Of a stretch of DNA of 64,000 bases, positions 12,134 through 23,600 are shown piece by piece. The stretch spans positions 10,855,619 through 10,919,618 of the forward strand of contig NC_088105.1 of NCBI RefSeq assembly GCF_036370855.1, given 5' to 3'. The stretch comes from Dromaius novaehollandiae. Taxonomy: Eukaryota > Chordata > Aves > Casuariiformes > Dromaiidae. The translations under genes and the position numbers were made by a program. Each line of letters opens with the position of its first letter. The first letter of the stretch is position 1. The notes under the pieces are model-generated. The model did no database searches and had not been told where the DNA came from. It saw nothing but the letters and a program-made list of their open reading frames with translations.

Positions 12134-15100
12134 GTGGGTGCTCGGCACCGCGGCGGCGCTTCTCCCCGGCGCCTTCGTGCTGGGCAAGCGGGCGGGCTCG
12201 TGCGGTTGGGCCGAGCCGCAGACGAGCGGTTTTGACGCTAGGAGCGGGCAGCCTCCCTGCTCGTGGTGCGCCCGGCCCGGCCCCGGCGCCCCGGTCTCAA
12301 CGATGCATCTCCCGCGTTTCAGAGCTGCCGGCGAGCGATGCCGACTGGGACTCGGGTGTCTCCCTGCCGGATGCCGAAGGCTGCAGGTGGGTCGGCCGCG
12401 GCCCTCGTGGGAGGGAGGGTTTGGGGTGGGGGCAGAGATGTGCTGCAGGTGCTTTGGAGGATGGAGGCAGCAGGAGTCGGTCGTCTCGTTGGGCTAACGA
12501 TAAACCATAGATACATGCGCTAAAAGTAAGGAGGCGCTTGGGCGAGGGAGGATGGCAGTGCCTCCACGCATGCCGCCGTTGCCGTTCCCATCCTTGTGTG
12601 CTCGGGTGCAGAAGAACCGTCTCCGTGCGGGGTCGGCCCCGGCGCCCAGGGGTTAACGCCAGGCTTCCCCAAGTGACTGCCTGAGCTGATTATTTTAATC
12701 AGGGGGATTAGGGCAGCAGCCAATGGGGATGGCAGCGCTGGCGCGGCTCCGTGCCCCTGCGGGTCCCGGGGTCGGGAGCCCCGGTGCCGAGGTAGGAAGG
12801 GAGCGAGGTGAGCAGGGTGGGCTGCGGCCCAGCCGTGCCCGCGGGGCGCAGCGAGGTGGCTGTGGGGCCGGAGGCAGCGCGTGCCTCGGTTTCCCCTTGC
12901 ACGCATGTCACTGCTCCCTCAGCCCAAGGCTGCAGCGCGCAGGCGGCTGCTCGCCCCGGCCCTCCGTCCCGCTCCCGGCCCGCTGGCGCCGGAGGCCGGG
13001 CATTTTTCCGGGCCAAGCAGCGCCGCCATCCCCATTAAACCACTTCTAATCCCTGTTATTTTTTCCTAATCCTGCTCGCCGGGCTGCAGGGCCTCGGTGC
13101 CCGGGCCGGAGCTCGCGCTGAGCCCGCGCCATGAGCAGGCCAAGCAGCTGCTGCAGCGCGCCCGCATGAAGGCGCGGACCAACCCGCTGCGCGCCAGCCA
13201 CGACATCCTGCCCGCCGGCCCCAGGTGAGTCTGCACCCGCCCCCGGCAGCCTTCCGCGGCGCTGGATTTCCCCTCCCGTGTGCAGCCCCCCTGGCCGCAG
13301 AGGGATTTTCCCAGCGGACGCAGCTCATCCGTCCGTCTGTCCTCACCGCAGGGAGCCCGGTGGGACGCCCGCACCGGAGCCGAAGCGGAGGGATGGAGAG
13401 GCGCCGGCCGGCGGGAGCCTGAGCGACTCATCGAGCGGGGAGTCAAGCGGGGGCCCACGGCGGGCGCGGGGGCCGTCGCCGTCCCGCGTGCGCTTCGAGG
13501 ACGAGTCGGCCCGCGACGCCGAGGCGCGCTACCTGGAGCGGCTGCAGCTGCGGCAGCGCCGCGCACTGGATGCCGCCCTCAGCTCCCCAGCCCGTGGCCC
13601 CCCGCTCGCCAAGCCCGGCCCAGCTGGCGGCGAGGGCGAGCGGCCGAGCCGGGGGCCGGGGCGCCCAGGGGACGCGGCTGGCCCGGGCAGGGCCGCGGGC
13701 GCCGGGGGCAAGTGCAAGGCTTGCGGTTCCTACCTGGGCACCGCGGTGGAGAACGGCCAGGGCGAGCGGCACGCGGCGCCTGCCCCCCCACCAGAGCCCC
13801 GGGCTGGGACGCTGGGCCCCCGGGGGTCTCCCCTGTGGATCCTCCCTTCCCGGCAGCGCATCCACACCGAGAGGATCAAGGAGACCTACATCGGGGACAC
13901 GACCCGCCTCGACGACGCCGACTCTGCCCTGGAGAGCACCGACACCTCCGACGGCTGCCGCACGGACAGCGAGGAGGGGCGACCCCGCGGCGCCCGCCGG
14001 CACGGCACCACCCTGGGCACTGAGCCAGTGGCTGGGAAGCCGGAGCGCCATGGGGTCTCGGCGTCGCCACAGCCCCGGGGGCCGGACAGGCCGCAGGCGT
14101 CTCCCCCCTGCGCTGCACCGCCGCTGCCCGGGAAAGCCAGCGGCCAGGAGGATGGCGTGGGGAGCAGCCCCCGGCGGCCCCCCGACAGCCCCCTCTGCGC
14201 TTTGTCCACCAACAACTGCAACAACACGCAGGGCCGGGGGTTTGGCACTGCTGGCATCCCCATCCGCCCAGCCCTGGGGCCGGCGGCGATGCAGCCCGCC
14301 GGGGAAGGGGAAACCGCCGCTGCAGAGAAGCGAGGTCCAGACGGGAGTGCGGCATGTGGGTGAGTGGGCGCCATGGGCCCTGAGTCCTGGCGGCGGCTTG
14401 CTTGGCCAAATTCCCCATCCCCCGTGTGAGTCTGGGGCTGCTGCACTCCGCCGGGTCCCCAGACGCCTGTCCTGTCCCCGCAGCGCATTGCCGGAGTCCC
14501 CCGTGCGCCGCAAGGGCAGCGGCGCCTCGGCGGTGGGGCTGCGGAAGCTGCTATGCAGCCTGAGCCAGGGCACCAAGCAGCGCCTGGGCCGCTTCCGCTG
14601 CTACAGCATGGAGCAGCTGGCGGGGGGCGGCCCTGCATCACCCCCCCTGCGGAAAGCCCCCTCGCTGCAGTCCCTGGTGAGCCCGGCCAGCGGGTGGGAA
14701 GGGGTCCCCACGCTGCCTCGGGCCCCGTCCCAGCCGGGCGTTTTCTCCCGAGGCGTCACCCTTCTGCCAGCCCCGGAAAGCATCCTCCGTCCAAAACCTG
14801 CGCGCCGCTGTGGGCAAGGCGCCCCGTGCCAGCGCCTACCTGGTGGCCGAGCCGGGGGTCCCGGCGCCGCGGCGCACGCTCAGCGTGGAGGACATCGGTG
14901 CCCCAGACCTGCTGCGCGCCGTGGGGCGGCTGGTGGAGGTCTTCCCTGATGGCACCAGCCAGCTGGAGCTGCAGCGGCCGCCCGACGGCACCTTCGGGTT
15001 TCGCGTCGCCTCTGGGCATGGCCGGCCTGACACAGGTAGGGGCTCGGGCCGCACGGCCCCACCGCCACTGTGGGGGCCGTTTCGGGTGCCCCCCTCGTGC

Positions 15101-15309
15101 TGCCTTGCTTTGCAGGCGTCTACGTGCAGGAGATGGCGGACGCCAGCACGGCCAAGCTCTACGCGGGGCTCCTCGCCGTGGGCGACGAGATCCTCCAGGT
15201 CAACGGGGCCGCGGTGTCCGGCCTGGGGCTGGCCCGCATCCGCGAGCTGCTGCTCCGGGCAGACACCCTCTCCCTCCGCGTGCTCCGGCAGCGGCCCGCC
15301 CAGCGGTAG
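11623..15309 (+). CDS. KIAA1614: KIAA1614 orthologue, whole coding span (7 coding exons, 789 aa)
   Basis: This is an uncharacterised vertebrate protein of unknown function. The join 11623-12133, 12323-12386, 13090-13224, 13352-14359, 14484-14676, 14771-15035 and 15116-15309 is open across all seven exons and totals 2370 bases. Its place between XPR1 and STX6 is that of human KIAA1614. I recognise these conserved blocks: [13 protein letters not shown] near residue 45, [17 protein letters not shown] near residue 140, [47 protein letters not shown] near residue 406, and a C-terminal PDZ-like domain (about residues 695-785) with carboxylate loop GTFGF. Between the blocks the chain is Pro/Gly/Ala/Ser-rich and probably disordered. 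At 789 residues it is shorter than the human protein (about 1190), the difference probably lying mainly in the big exon. The start ATG sits in a strong Kozak context (GCCGCCATGG). The PDZ-like fold suggests a scaffold role, which is inference. Confidence 0.85.
12323..12386 (+). CDS. KIAA1614: KIAA1614 exon 3
   Basis: A 64-base exon after CGTTTCAG encoding [21 protein letters not shown], with donor TGCAG|GTGGGT. The phases match the exons on both sides. Confidence 0.8.
12387..13089 (+). other. KIAA1614: KIAA1614 intron 3
   Basis: A GT-AG intron of about 700 bases. It contains a 17-base inverted repeat at 12686-12702 and a GGATTA at 12705-12710. A CTAAT near 13066 is a plausible branch site. 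No exon is seen. Confidence 0.6.
13090..13224 (+). CDS. KIAA1614: KIAA1614 exon 4
   Basis: A 135-base exon (GGGCTGCAG acceptor, CCCCAG|GTGAGT donor) encoding the conserved block [20 protein letters not shown] and then [14 protein letters not shown]. This is one of the best preserved parts of the family as I recall it. Confidence 0.85.
13352..14359 (+). CDS. KIAA1614: KIAA1614 exon 5 (large exon)
   Basis: The large 1008-base exon covers residues 237-572. It holds a Ser-rich start ([13 protein letters not shown]), an Arg-rich helix ([19 protein letters not shown]), a KCKACGSYL Cys pair, and the conserved [20 protein letters not shown] block followed by the Ser/Thr/Asp-rich [17 protein letters not shown]. 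The rest is low-complexity Pro/Gly/Ala. The donor is TGTGG|GTGAGT. Confidence 0.85.
14484..14676 (+). CDS. KIAA1614: KIAA1614 exon 6
   Basis: A 193-base exon (CCCCGCAG acceptor, TCCCTG|GTGAGC donor) covering residues 573-637. It contains [20 protein letters not shown] and CYSMEQL, a basic conserved segment rich in potential phosphorylation sites. Confidence 0.85.
14771..15035 (+). CDS. KIAA1614: KIAA1614 exon 7 (start of PDZ-like domain)
   Basis: A 265-base exon after TTCTGCCAG covering residues 638-725. [20 protein letters not shown] leads into the PDZ-like fold, with [18 protein letters not shown] and the loop TFGFRV. The donor is ACAG|GTAGGG. Confidence 0.85.
15116..15309 (+). CDS. KIAA1614: KIAA1614 exon 8 (end of PDZ-like domain, stop)
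   Basis: The last coding exon, after GCTTTGCAG. It encodes [20 protein letters not shown], then [19 protein letters not shown] and [10 protein letters not shown], with TAG at 15307-15309. The GDEILQVNG stretch is the classic PDZ beta-strand and helix signature. Confidence 0.9.
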
Positions 15310-17600
15310 CTGTGGGCTGGCTCCTGGGAGGCGGTGGCGCTGGGATGCTCGGCAGGAGGATGCTACCGTGGGCGACATCTTGGAGATGGGTCCCCACCAG
15401 TCCAGCCCAAGCCATGCGTCTCGCCGTGCCGCTCCCCCTCCGCGCCCGAGGGGTGGCACGAGCAGGCTCCTGCGCCTGCCACGGGCAGGGGCGCCCCGTG
15501 CCCAGGCTGCCCCCAGACTCCGGGACCTGGGCTCTTTCTGTGCAATATTTTGCTCCCCGGCGCGGTGGGGTCCCCGAGGGACTCCTGAACAGTGTTGGAA
15601 ACCTCTGCCCGCGGGCCGTCGGGTTTCGCCTAAATTATTGCAAACTGGCCAAAAAAGAAAAAGAAAAGAAATGCAATGGCAGAAGTCTCCTTGCCCATGG
15701 CTCTTGGGTACCAGGGAGGGGAGAAGCGCTGGAACGGCTATTCGGAGACGGGGGGCTGGGATGGGGTGTGGCGGCCGCCAGGATCCCACGGCAGGGCAGA
15801 GCTGGTGCCTGGCCGAGCCAAAGGACCCCCCCCCTACACACACTTCACTTGCGGCAGGGTTTTTGGGCGCTGGGGCTTGTGCTGGAGCCGCCCTGGCTGC
15901 TCGGGAGCACCGCAGCAAGGGGCGAAGGCACCCGGGGCCCTGCACAGCCCAAACCCTCCCTCGGGCTTGGTCACGCTTGCGGCACTTGGGTTTTAGGGGA
16001 GGTGCGCGGACCGCGGGGGCAGGATGGAAATCGCTCTGCTCGGCCCCGAAACGTCACCCTTTGGCCTCACTGTGCCAGGAGCCCATGCCGGGGTACCGGG
16101 GCCGCAGGCGGGACTTTAAGGGCGATGCTGTGGAGAGTCACGGGACGGCAGCCCCCCGCTGAAGGAAGCCTGCTGAAAGGCGCCTCGCGAGGCCTTTTTC
16201 CGCCGCCGACGGGGTGAGGATGTCCTGTTGTGCTCAGTGCATCCTCCGGGGCTGGCTGGCGGGCCGCGCTTCCCCCGGCCGGGCCGTGTCCCCCGCACGC
16301 GTCTGCCTCCAGCTTGTTGTGGGATGGAGGCCCCCAGGGCGGCTTTTCCTGCTTGGCAAATGCTTGTCAGTAAATAGGCCGTGCTCATGTGCGAACCAGG
16401 GCAGCGAAGCAGGAGCTGACCGTGTCTGCAGCAGCCAGTCGGTTAGTGGTGCCTCACCGGCGCCTACCTGCATGTTCAGGCTCCCTTGGTGCTGCCCTGG
16501 CTGGTGCAACCAGGCCTGGGAAAGTAGGTTGATGGCCAGCGCTTGCAGGAGAAGGTTTTGGGTGGAAACTTCAGTGAAACCATGCAAAAGCTGTATTTTT
16601 CCAGGCTTGTTCCTGCGGGAAGGAGTGCAGAGCTGGGGCTGGGGGGTGGGGGTGGAGCTCAGCTGAGCCCCGGCTCCTTTCGCCCAAGCCCCGTCCTCGT
16701 GCAGGACCGCCATCCCCGCCGGGCAGTGGAGAGCCCACCTCCTCCGCAGGCAGGGCCGAGCTGAGGGGTGCTGAGGCAAGTCCCTGGCCCTAATTATAGA
16801 GAGATTTGCATTTCTGCCTCGGGGGACAGGTGTTTTTTTTTCCAGGATGTCCTTCAGACCTCCTCGCCTGCCAGCTGCTCGCCCCAGCAGCCTTGCAAGC
16901 TGCAGCACCACTGCACCGAGGGAGCCGCTGCTTCGCCTCCCGCTGTGCGAGGGCTCCAGCTCCCCGGTGTAGCTGCAGCGTGAGCAGTGGAAACGCTCAA
17001 GGGTGAGTTTTCGATTAACACCACCCATTTCTGCGGGGGCTGCACTTGGGCCTTGCTTCAAAGTAAGCTTATTTTAAAATGCTCCTTGGACAGCCTTGAG
17101 CTGTCTCTCACCTGCAGCGGCTCCCCGGCACCTGGCTGCCCTGGGGCAGCTCTGCATCTCCATTGCACCTGCGGCTCGTAGTGGCAACGGGGCGAGGGAA
17201 AAGCAGGGCACCTGCTCCTGGGTGGATCTGCACCTTAAAAACCAGGCGGGTGATGCCCAGCAGAGCCCAGCGAGGGCCACCAGGACCCCCTCGCCTTGGC
17301 TGCCTTCCACCAGGTCCTCTGCACGCCGGCACAGTGCCCAGGAGCCGGCCACCTGGGAAAGGAGCCCGGACGTCAGCAGGGCACAGCCTGCCTCGCCGCA
17401 GTTTTGGGGAGCTTTTCTCCGTCGGTACCAAGGCCTGGGCACCGCAGCGGAGGGCACGCGCCCAGCCCGCGGGAGGGGGCTGAAGGAGCAGCCGCCGAAG
17501 CGGGGCACTACCCACCGAGGCCCGGCGACAGCCGTGCAGGTATGGCCCGCTCTTCCCGCCAGCACGGAGCACTAAGAGGACAACGGGGTTACTTCCTCTG
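15310..17600 (+). other. KIAA1614: KIAA1614 3' UTR and inter-gene region
   Basis: GC-rich sequence after the stop. No AATAAA was seen on the plus strand. An AGTAAA lies near 16368, and an ATTAAA at 17639-17644 would give a UTR of about 2.3 kb. No further protein gene is recognised. Confidence 0.4.
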
Positions 17601-17628
17601 CCACGACACGCCGGCCTGCAGTAATGCA

Positions 17629-17634
17629 TTTATT
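17629..17634 (-). terminator. STX6: STX6 distal poly(A) signal (AATAAA on minus strand)
   Basis: TTTATT on the plus strand reads AATAAA in STX6 sense. It lies about 2.9 kb after the STX6 stop codon, consistent with the long 3' UTR known for mammalian STX6. Confidence 0.55.
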
Positions 17635-17661
17635 TAGCATTAAATGAAGGGGCACCGTCAC

Positions 17662-17704
<43 letters not shown>

Positions 17705-20563
17705 AACATACAAGCAAAGACGATCAATGACAATTTGGTAGCTAGCAACGACACCGAGACAGACATGTAAGCACAGCAGTTCTGGTCGCCTTCTGGTAAT
17801 GCAGTAGACTAACAGCTTCCTGCACAGAGGAGCAGTCCTGCAAGAATCATTGGAAGTAATTCCTGGAGAATGCATGACCACGCATAAAATAGATGTAGGG
17901 AACGGAGGTATATAAATAAAGGGAGAGCCCTACACCCGTCTGTTGGGGCCATGTGCGCTCAGCCTGCCTAAAAACGGAGTAGGGGCGAGCAAAAAGCAGA
18001 GGTTGTGTTTTCCTCCCCCTGCTCATCGCCTCTAGCCTGCAAAACGTAGGCGCCGGGTCCCCGACTGCACGAGGCGCCCGTCAGTTGTTTCAGAGAAGGC
18101 CGTCCCAAACGCGCGGCCGCTGCTTTGTCCCCAGAAGACGAGCGTGAGCGATCCGTGCTGCTCACACCCGAATCCTCCCCCGACCCAAATCCTCTCCGTA
18201 ACAGCGAGGCGGAAACAGACTGGAGCAGGACCGCACCATGCCCACATCCCCAGAGAGGATAACCGCTGACCGGCACCTTCTGGAAGCGTGCTCCCTGCAG
18301 ACCTAGTCTTGGAGAGGTATTAAACCCAGCGAGGTGTACAGATACTGTAACAGCAATTATCGGAGACAGCATGTATTTAATACAATGTAACCGAGAGAAA
18401 CAAGATGCTCTGCAATAATTAAGAGCAATCGCCAAAATAATTTTTGCATGTTAGTGTTAAGGACACGTGTGCGTTAATCACAACAGCTTCCACCCCGACT
18501 CAGCGGGGCAGCGTGATATGGTTTCTTCCCGCACCTCGCGGTGAAAGGCACGATGCTGCCTACCTTCAGCGCATCACCACGCGAACAGTAAATCATGCTG
18601 CAGCTTCAACGGAGCCACAAACACCAGTGCGTAGAGGAATGTTAAGCATGGCCTAAAAATCCAGGTGACTGAAGTCACCTAGACAGTGAATTTCACTCCC
18701 AGGGCAGATGGTTTTCAGGGGTAGTTTGCAGTTTTTGCAGAGGTCTCAGCGTCAGCACGAACTAACTTCCTCCCCCAGCCCCATCTGAGACACAGATGGG
18801 CAGTGTAAGTCAGCTCGTCCTGACTCTGTTTCTTTCCCTAAAGAAACTTAAATAAGGGAACAGATTTTAATAAGTTGTTTTTTGTTGTTTTGTTTTGGTT
18901 TGTTTTAAATCAAGAGTCACCCCATATTTCTGCAAGCAATTATTGCAGCACAAACCCCCTACTTGCATTTCTCCCAGTAATACTGCCAGGGTGAGCTTTC
19001 TAGACCACATTTTGGTTTCAACTAATTGGCTGTAACTCCTAATTCATGGTAAGAGCAAGAAAACTAGACCTAACCAACACTTCTGGGACAAGTCAAAGGT
19101 AACAAAAGGACTGGGCAGTAACACAGAGAAGTGACCTGGCTTTGAATTTCATGCCTTTTGGTTTCCTACAAAGAAAGTTTCCAAAAAATGTTGGTTGGGA
19201 AAAGTTAAGACATTCTATTTACATGTTCATATGCAGTCAAAATACATAATTAAGCCCTATTCCTCTGAAAATGCACATCTTGCATCCACAGAGAGAACAT
19301 GGCTCTAACGGTCATCAAAAAAAATCTTAAACATTCTTTTCCTTTAAAAAAAAAAATAACTTATTTTAGAACTGACAAATCACTTGCCAAAGGGAAGCAG
19401 CTGTTAAACAGAAGCAGTTATTCAGTCATACAAGGGCAAGGAAAGCATCAGTCAATGAGCTTCAGAGGCTTGTATAATGAAGGAGGCTTTTAAAAGCTTT
19501 ACGAAATTTACCCTCAGGCTAATGTTTGTCTGCCACCTTCCAGCTTGCAGTGCATTAACGCAGGTTTAAAGCTCTGGAGTTTCTCGTGACAACTGTCTCA
19601 CCAACGGCAGGACAGTATACCCTGCGGTTCACCTACATGCAGTGTATGTTGCAGCCCAGGGGTCTTGGATGTTTATGTTTTGCTCCAGATTCACTGTAGT
19701 ATTTTAGAGCGAATTCCGCGTCGCCGCGCGGGGTCAGACCCCGCCACGGAGAGGAAGGTGATCCAGCGCGCGGGCAGCCGCAGCCCGGCCCGCATGCCCT
19801 GGCCTCGCCTCGGACACGCAGGTGCACATTCACACTGGTCTCCGTCAGCAGCCGAGAGCCGGCGCTCTCCTGACTAACGCTTTTGGTCAGCAGGCGCCCG
19901 CCGCGGCTTGGCGCGCATGAAACGCTCGCCGCGGTGAGGGGGCCCTGGGCCCAGCTGCCCAGCGAAGGTGGCCCGAGTAGAAACAAAAACAGCAGCCGGG
20001 AGAGGCAGTGCTCCGGGGCCCCCCTGCCTCCTGCGACCACCCGCGAGGGTACGAGTGCGACGCAGCCAGCTGGCGATGCTGCTCCTAATGCTCAGTGAAG
20101 TAACCCCCTCCTCCCTCCCCCCCCCGCAAGGAATTGCTGCTCTGTTCCTGCGACTGACCCTGGGCGGCTTGGGGCCGCTTCCAGGCTGCAACCGGCTCAT
20201 ACCTGCAGAGGTGGAAACACAGTGGTGAAGTCCTTTCCAGCTGCCTAGGTGCAGATCTAGTGCCCTCCTTGCCGCACCGGGAGAGGAGGCAGCCCGCTGC
20301 CCAGAGCGGCACAGCCCTGGCACAGAGGAGCCACAAACCACTCGAAGCCTCCATCCCCCCTCCCCAGGGCCAGGTGACGAGACAGTCAGACCACGGCGGA
20401 GCCAAGCCACAGGCGTTAGGTCCTCGGAGGAGAACGGTAAGAGCTGGGTGCAGGTTTTCTCTGCAGGGATCTCTGAGGGCGGACGGAAACAGTAACAGTT
20501 TCATTTCCCCGTTTTAAGGGGGCGGGGGGACAGGAAGGGGGGCGTCCAAGGAAGTTCAGTCCA
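17635..20563 (-). other. STX6: STX6 3' UTR
   Basis: About 2.9 kb of sequence between the STX6 stop and the distal poly(A) signal. Much of it is AU-rich, consistent with a 3' UTR. It contains a 38-base A tract on the plus strand (U tract in the transcript) at 17663-17700. No coding exon is recognised on either strand. Confidence 0.55.
17663..17700. repeat. Poly(A) tract, 38 bases
   Basis: An uninterrupted A run on the plus strand. In STX6 sense it is a 38-base U run just upstream of the poly(A) signal. Confidence 0.9.
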
Positions 20564-20640
20564 TCACAGGACAAAAAACAGGATGAGCACCACCAGCAAG
20601 ATAACAAAGAGGATGATAATTGCACACCACTGCCGTCGAT
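20564..20640 (-). CDS. STX6: STX6 exon 8 (membrane anchor, stop)
   Basis: Encodes the end of the D230 codon and then [16 protein letters not shown] and VLILFFVL, with TGA at 20564-20566. It is a single hydrophobic tail anchor, as expected for a syntaxin. The acceptor in transcript sense is TTTTTCTTCCAG. Confidence 0.95.
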
Positions 20641-23600
20641 CTGGAAGAAAAAGGAAGTGTCAGTTTTCCTACTTTAAAATGGAAGTTGGGGCCGGGGGGG
20701 GGGGGGGGGGGGGGGCGGGGTGGAGAGAGCTTTTCTTCACTGTGTACCACTAGGATCCCCAGTCCAGCTAAAGGGAAGCCATAAAAAGGCAAAGGCATGG
20801 CTCCACAACCAGCAGGACAAACAGCATGTCCCTCTGCAGGCTCCCTGCCCTCCGAAAGGGCCGAGTTCCCACTGCAGCCCAAAGCTTAGCAAGGCCACAC
20901 TGTTTTTCCTCCAGGATTTTGGCTGTTTTTTTTGAGGCTTCTCCTTAGCCAAGTTCAAGCAAATTTGATAAGCCAGTTCAAAAGCTGTTGGGAGGAACAA
21001 GCAGATAGCTGTTGTGCATTGCTGCTAGTCTGTTGTGTAACCTGTTTGCTAGAGAAACAAAAAGGTGTCCAAAGAGAGGTTTCTAAAATAGCTTTTGCTG
21101 GGAACAGCTTGTCCCAGCAATCTGTCAGAGAGTCCCAGGAATCAGGTTTCTCCTTCCCAGATGTCTCGGTACACCTCTCAGACCATAGGAATGCTCCGCA
21201 GATGCTCAGTGTTGCATCGCCTCTTGGAGCTTTCCCGGGGAGCTCGCTGCATTGCCAGACCAATGCTGCTCTTCAGAGAGGATGTATCAGTGCATGCTAC
21301 ACAGCAAAAATAAGGCAGCCTGTGCTATCGCTCTAAGCTGTCTGTCATCATTTCACTCTTGCAGTGGAAGACTTCTCCATCTGAATTAATGTTTGGTTCT
21401 GACTTCCCAGCACTGGGAACCCCACGGCCCCTGGATAACAGCCCTTGTGCAATACAAACTAGAAAGGCAAGCACAGGAGTCACTCGTGCAGTGCAGACCT
21501 CTACCGAGATAAGCTCTGCTTGCAGCAATCTTTGAGGGGGCAATGCAAGGCTTCACAGCTGCTGTCTGCCTGTGGCCACATCTGCAGTGCCAGAGATAAC
21601 GCCCCTGTTAGATGGTGGTGCAACAGGGCGGCAGGGCTGCTGTCATCCCACCCCAAACACTAGTCTGAGCTAGTCTCCCAGACGTCCCTGCATCAGCCCC
21701 GTCGCTTGTGATGGTCTTTCATGACTCTCAGACGCACTTTGCAATGATCAAAGCATTTCTCCTGGTGCAAAGTCAAGACAGGCAAAATTTGCCAGTGGTC
21801 ATGCTGCCACAAGACCACCTGCAACCTGAAGGAGATTGTCAGCACTCTGAACAGCCTGTCTCCACGGGACCGTATTTCAATAACCCCGTAAATTTCCTGG
21901 CCAGCCTAATCCTGCAGAGCGAGAACACTCTTCTCCTTCCTGACTTGCTCCTGCTTCCACAAGCTACACACGTATCCATGGGAGAGGGGATAACAGAGGA
22001 GGCTATCACACAGCACGCAGTAAGTGCTCCGTTTCGAGAACGAGCGACGAGGGACTTCCCGGCAGGCATGCTATGTTTCCTGTTTGCACTACTGTGGCGC
22101 CCAGCCAGCTGCGAGGCCCACCAAGTTCAGGCACAGCCTTATAAGGGCTTTTCTTGTGGGCTCAGCCTTCCCCCCCATTCGAAATCACCTCTGTCCTCTG
22201 TCAGCTAAGGCACTTCCGACCGACAACATGCCTGCAGTCCCCCAGCCTGCTCCTGCCACGTGCCAGCAATGCCTTGTGCGGGGAGCTGAGAGGTAGGAAG
22301 GGGCTTGCTGCAGCTGAGGGTTTGAGTAGGGGAAGCCACGCATAGTTGCAACTGTTCTGTGCCACGCTGAAAGCTTTTGCTAGGCAGGCAGCCTAGGAAA
22401 CTGCAGCACAGCGGAAGGCTGCAGAGCATCCCCACACATCATCTGTGAGAGGTATTTTCCCACCATAGCAGTAGCAGCACGAACAGAAAGGCATCTGTAA
22501 ATAAAACAAAAGCTGAGGACATGCTACAGAGCAGGGTCTTAGCAAGAACAGTTGCAAGGTTTGGAGTACTTCCGCCATCTTTAACCTCTTGGGCACCGGC
22601 AAAAAGCTGCTCCCTCTCTTTTTCTTAGGTCTGACCGTCAGTGGGTAAGAGCACCATGCATCATAGCCCTAAAATCCATCGGCCTGTCTCTCCCTTTCCA
22701 GGGTCAGACCCCCCTTCCCAGGACCTACCACTAGTCATGTGAGACACTTTTGCAAGCTTCTTCATGACGTTGTCAAGCCGTGACTGAGTGCTGTCTAATT
22801 CATGAGAGAAGTCGTCCAGCATCCTGGGGACAGAGAAGTGCAGAACTAATTAATAAGCGATGCATCCCTTCAGGATTTCTCCATGTGTTGACATGCACTG
22901 ATCAAAACACCAATGTGATCAGCATATCAGACCTTAGCAAAGAAAAGCAACGCAGCTTGCTCTCTTGAAAGCACCCAAGCAAAAAAAGAACCTGCTCAAG
23001 CAGCAGCTCTGCTGTGGTGGAAAGCGAACTCAATTGGGACTCCCGCTTGACTGATCTCCCTGAGTGCACGCAGGCACTTTGCAGGTAAGCTCCACTGATC
23101 TCTGTAAGGCGAGGAGCAGGGTTTTTCCTCCTTCTAAGATGAAAGTCATATTTATAATCCATGATTAGCAGAGAACAGTTAGATTTAGGCAATGTTTGGA
23201 CTTTAAATCTGTTTTGTTGTTCAAGGCTTGCAGCTGAAGCAAAAATCTTGTATCGGTCATGTATCAAGCAGGAATGAGATCTGCAATTGCTTTTACTGTG
23301 CTTTTAAGCTCTGTATGGAAGTTACCCATCCACTTCCTTCACACAACAACTGTAATGGATCTGAAAGCCTTTTGAAACAGTGTTTTGTCAGTGGCAAGAA
23401 TCTATGTCAAGACAAACAAGGACATCCAGAATCAAGGTACCCATCTTCAGTGGGCAGCATTCTAAAGCTCTCCCATGCTTAAAAGGACAGCTTCCTTCAT
23501 TTGGAGGTCTAGGGCACTCAAATTTCTTCCACTGTCCCGTCTTTTTTTGTCATCCCTTTTTGTTAAACCTTCATTTGGGGTAGAAAAGAGAGTTGTAAAA

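Noticed and set aside
13067-13072. TAATCC counted as a further homeodomain site
   Set aside because: It overlaps the CTAAT likely branch point of KIAA1614 intron 3, which explains it sufficiently.
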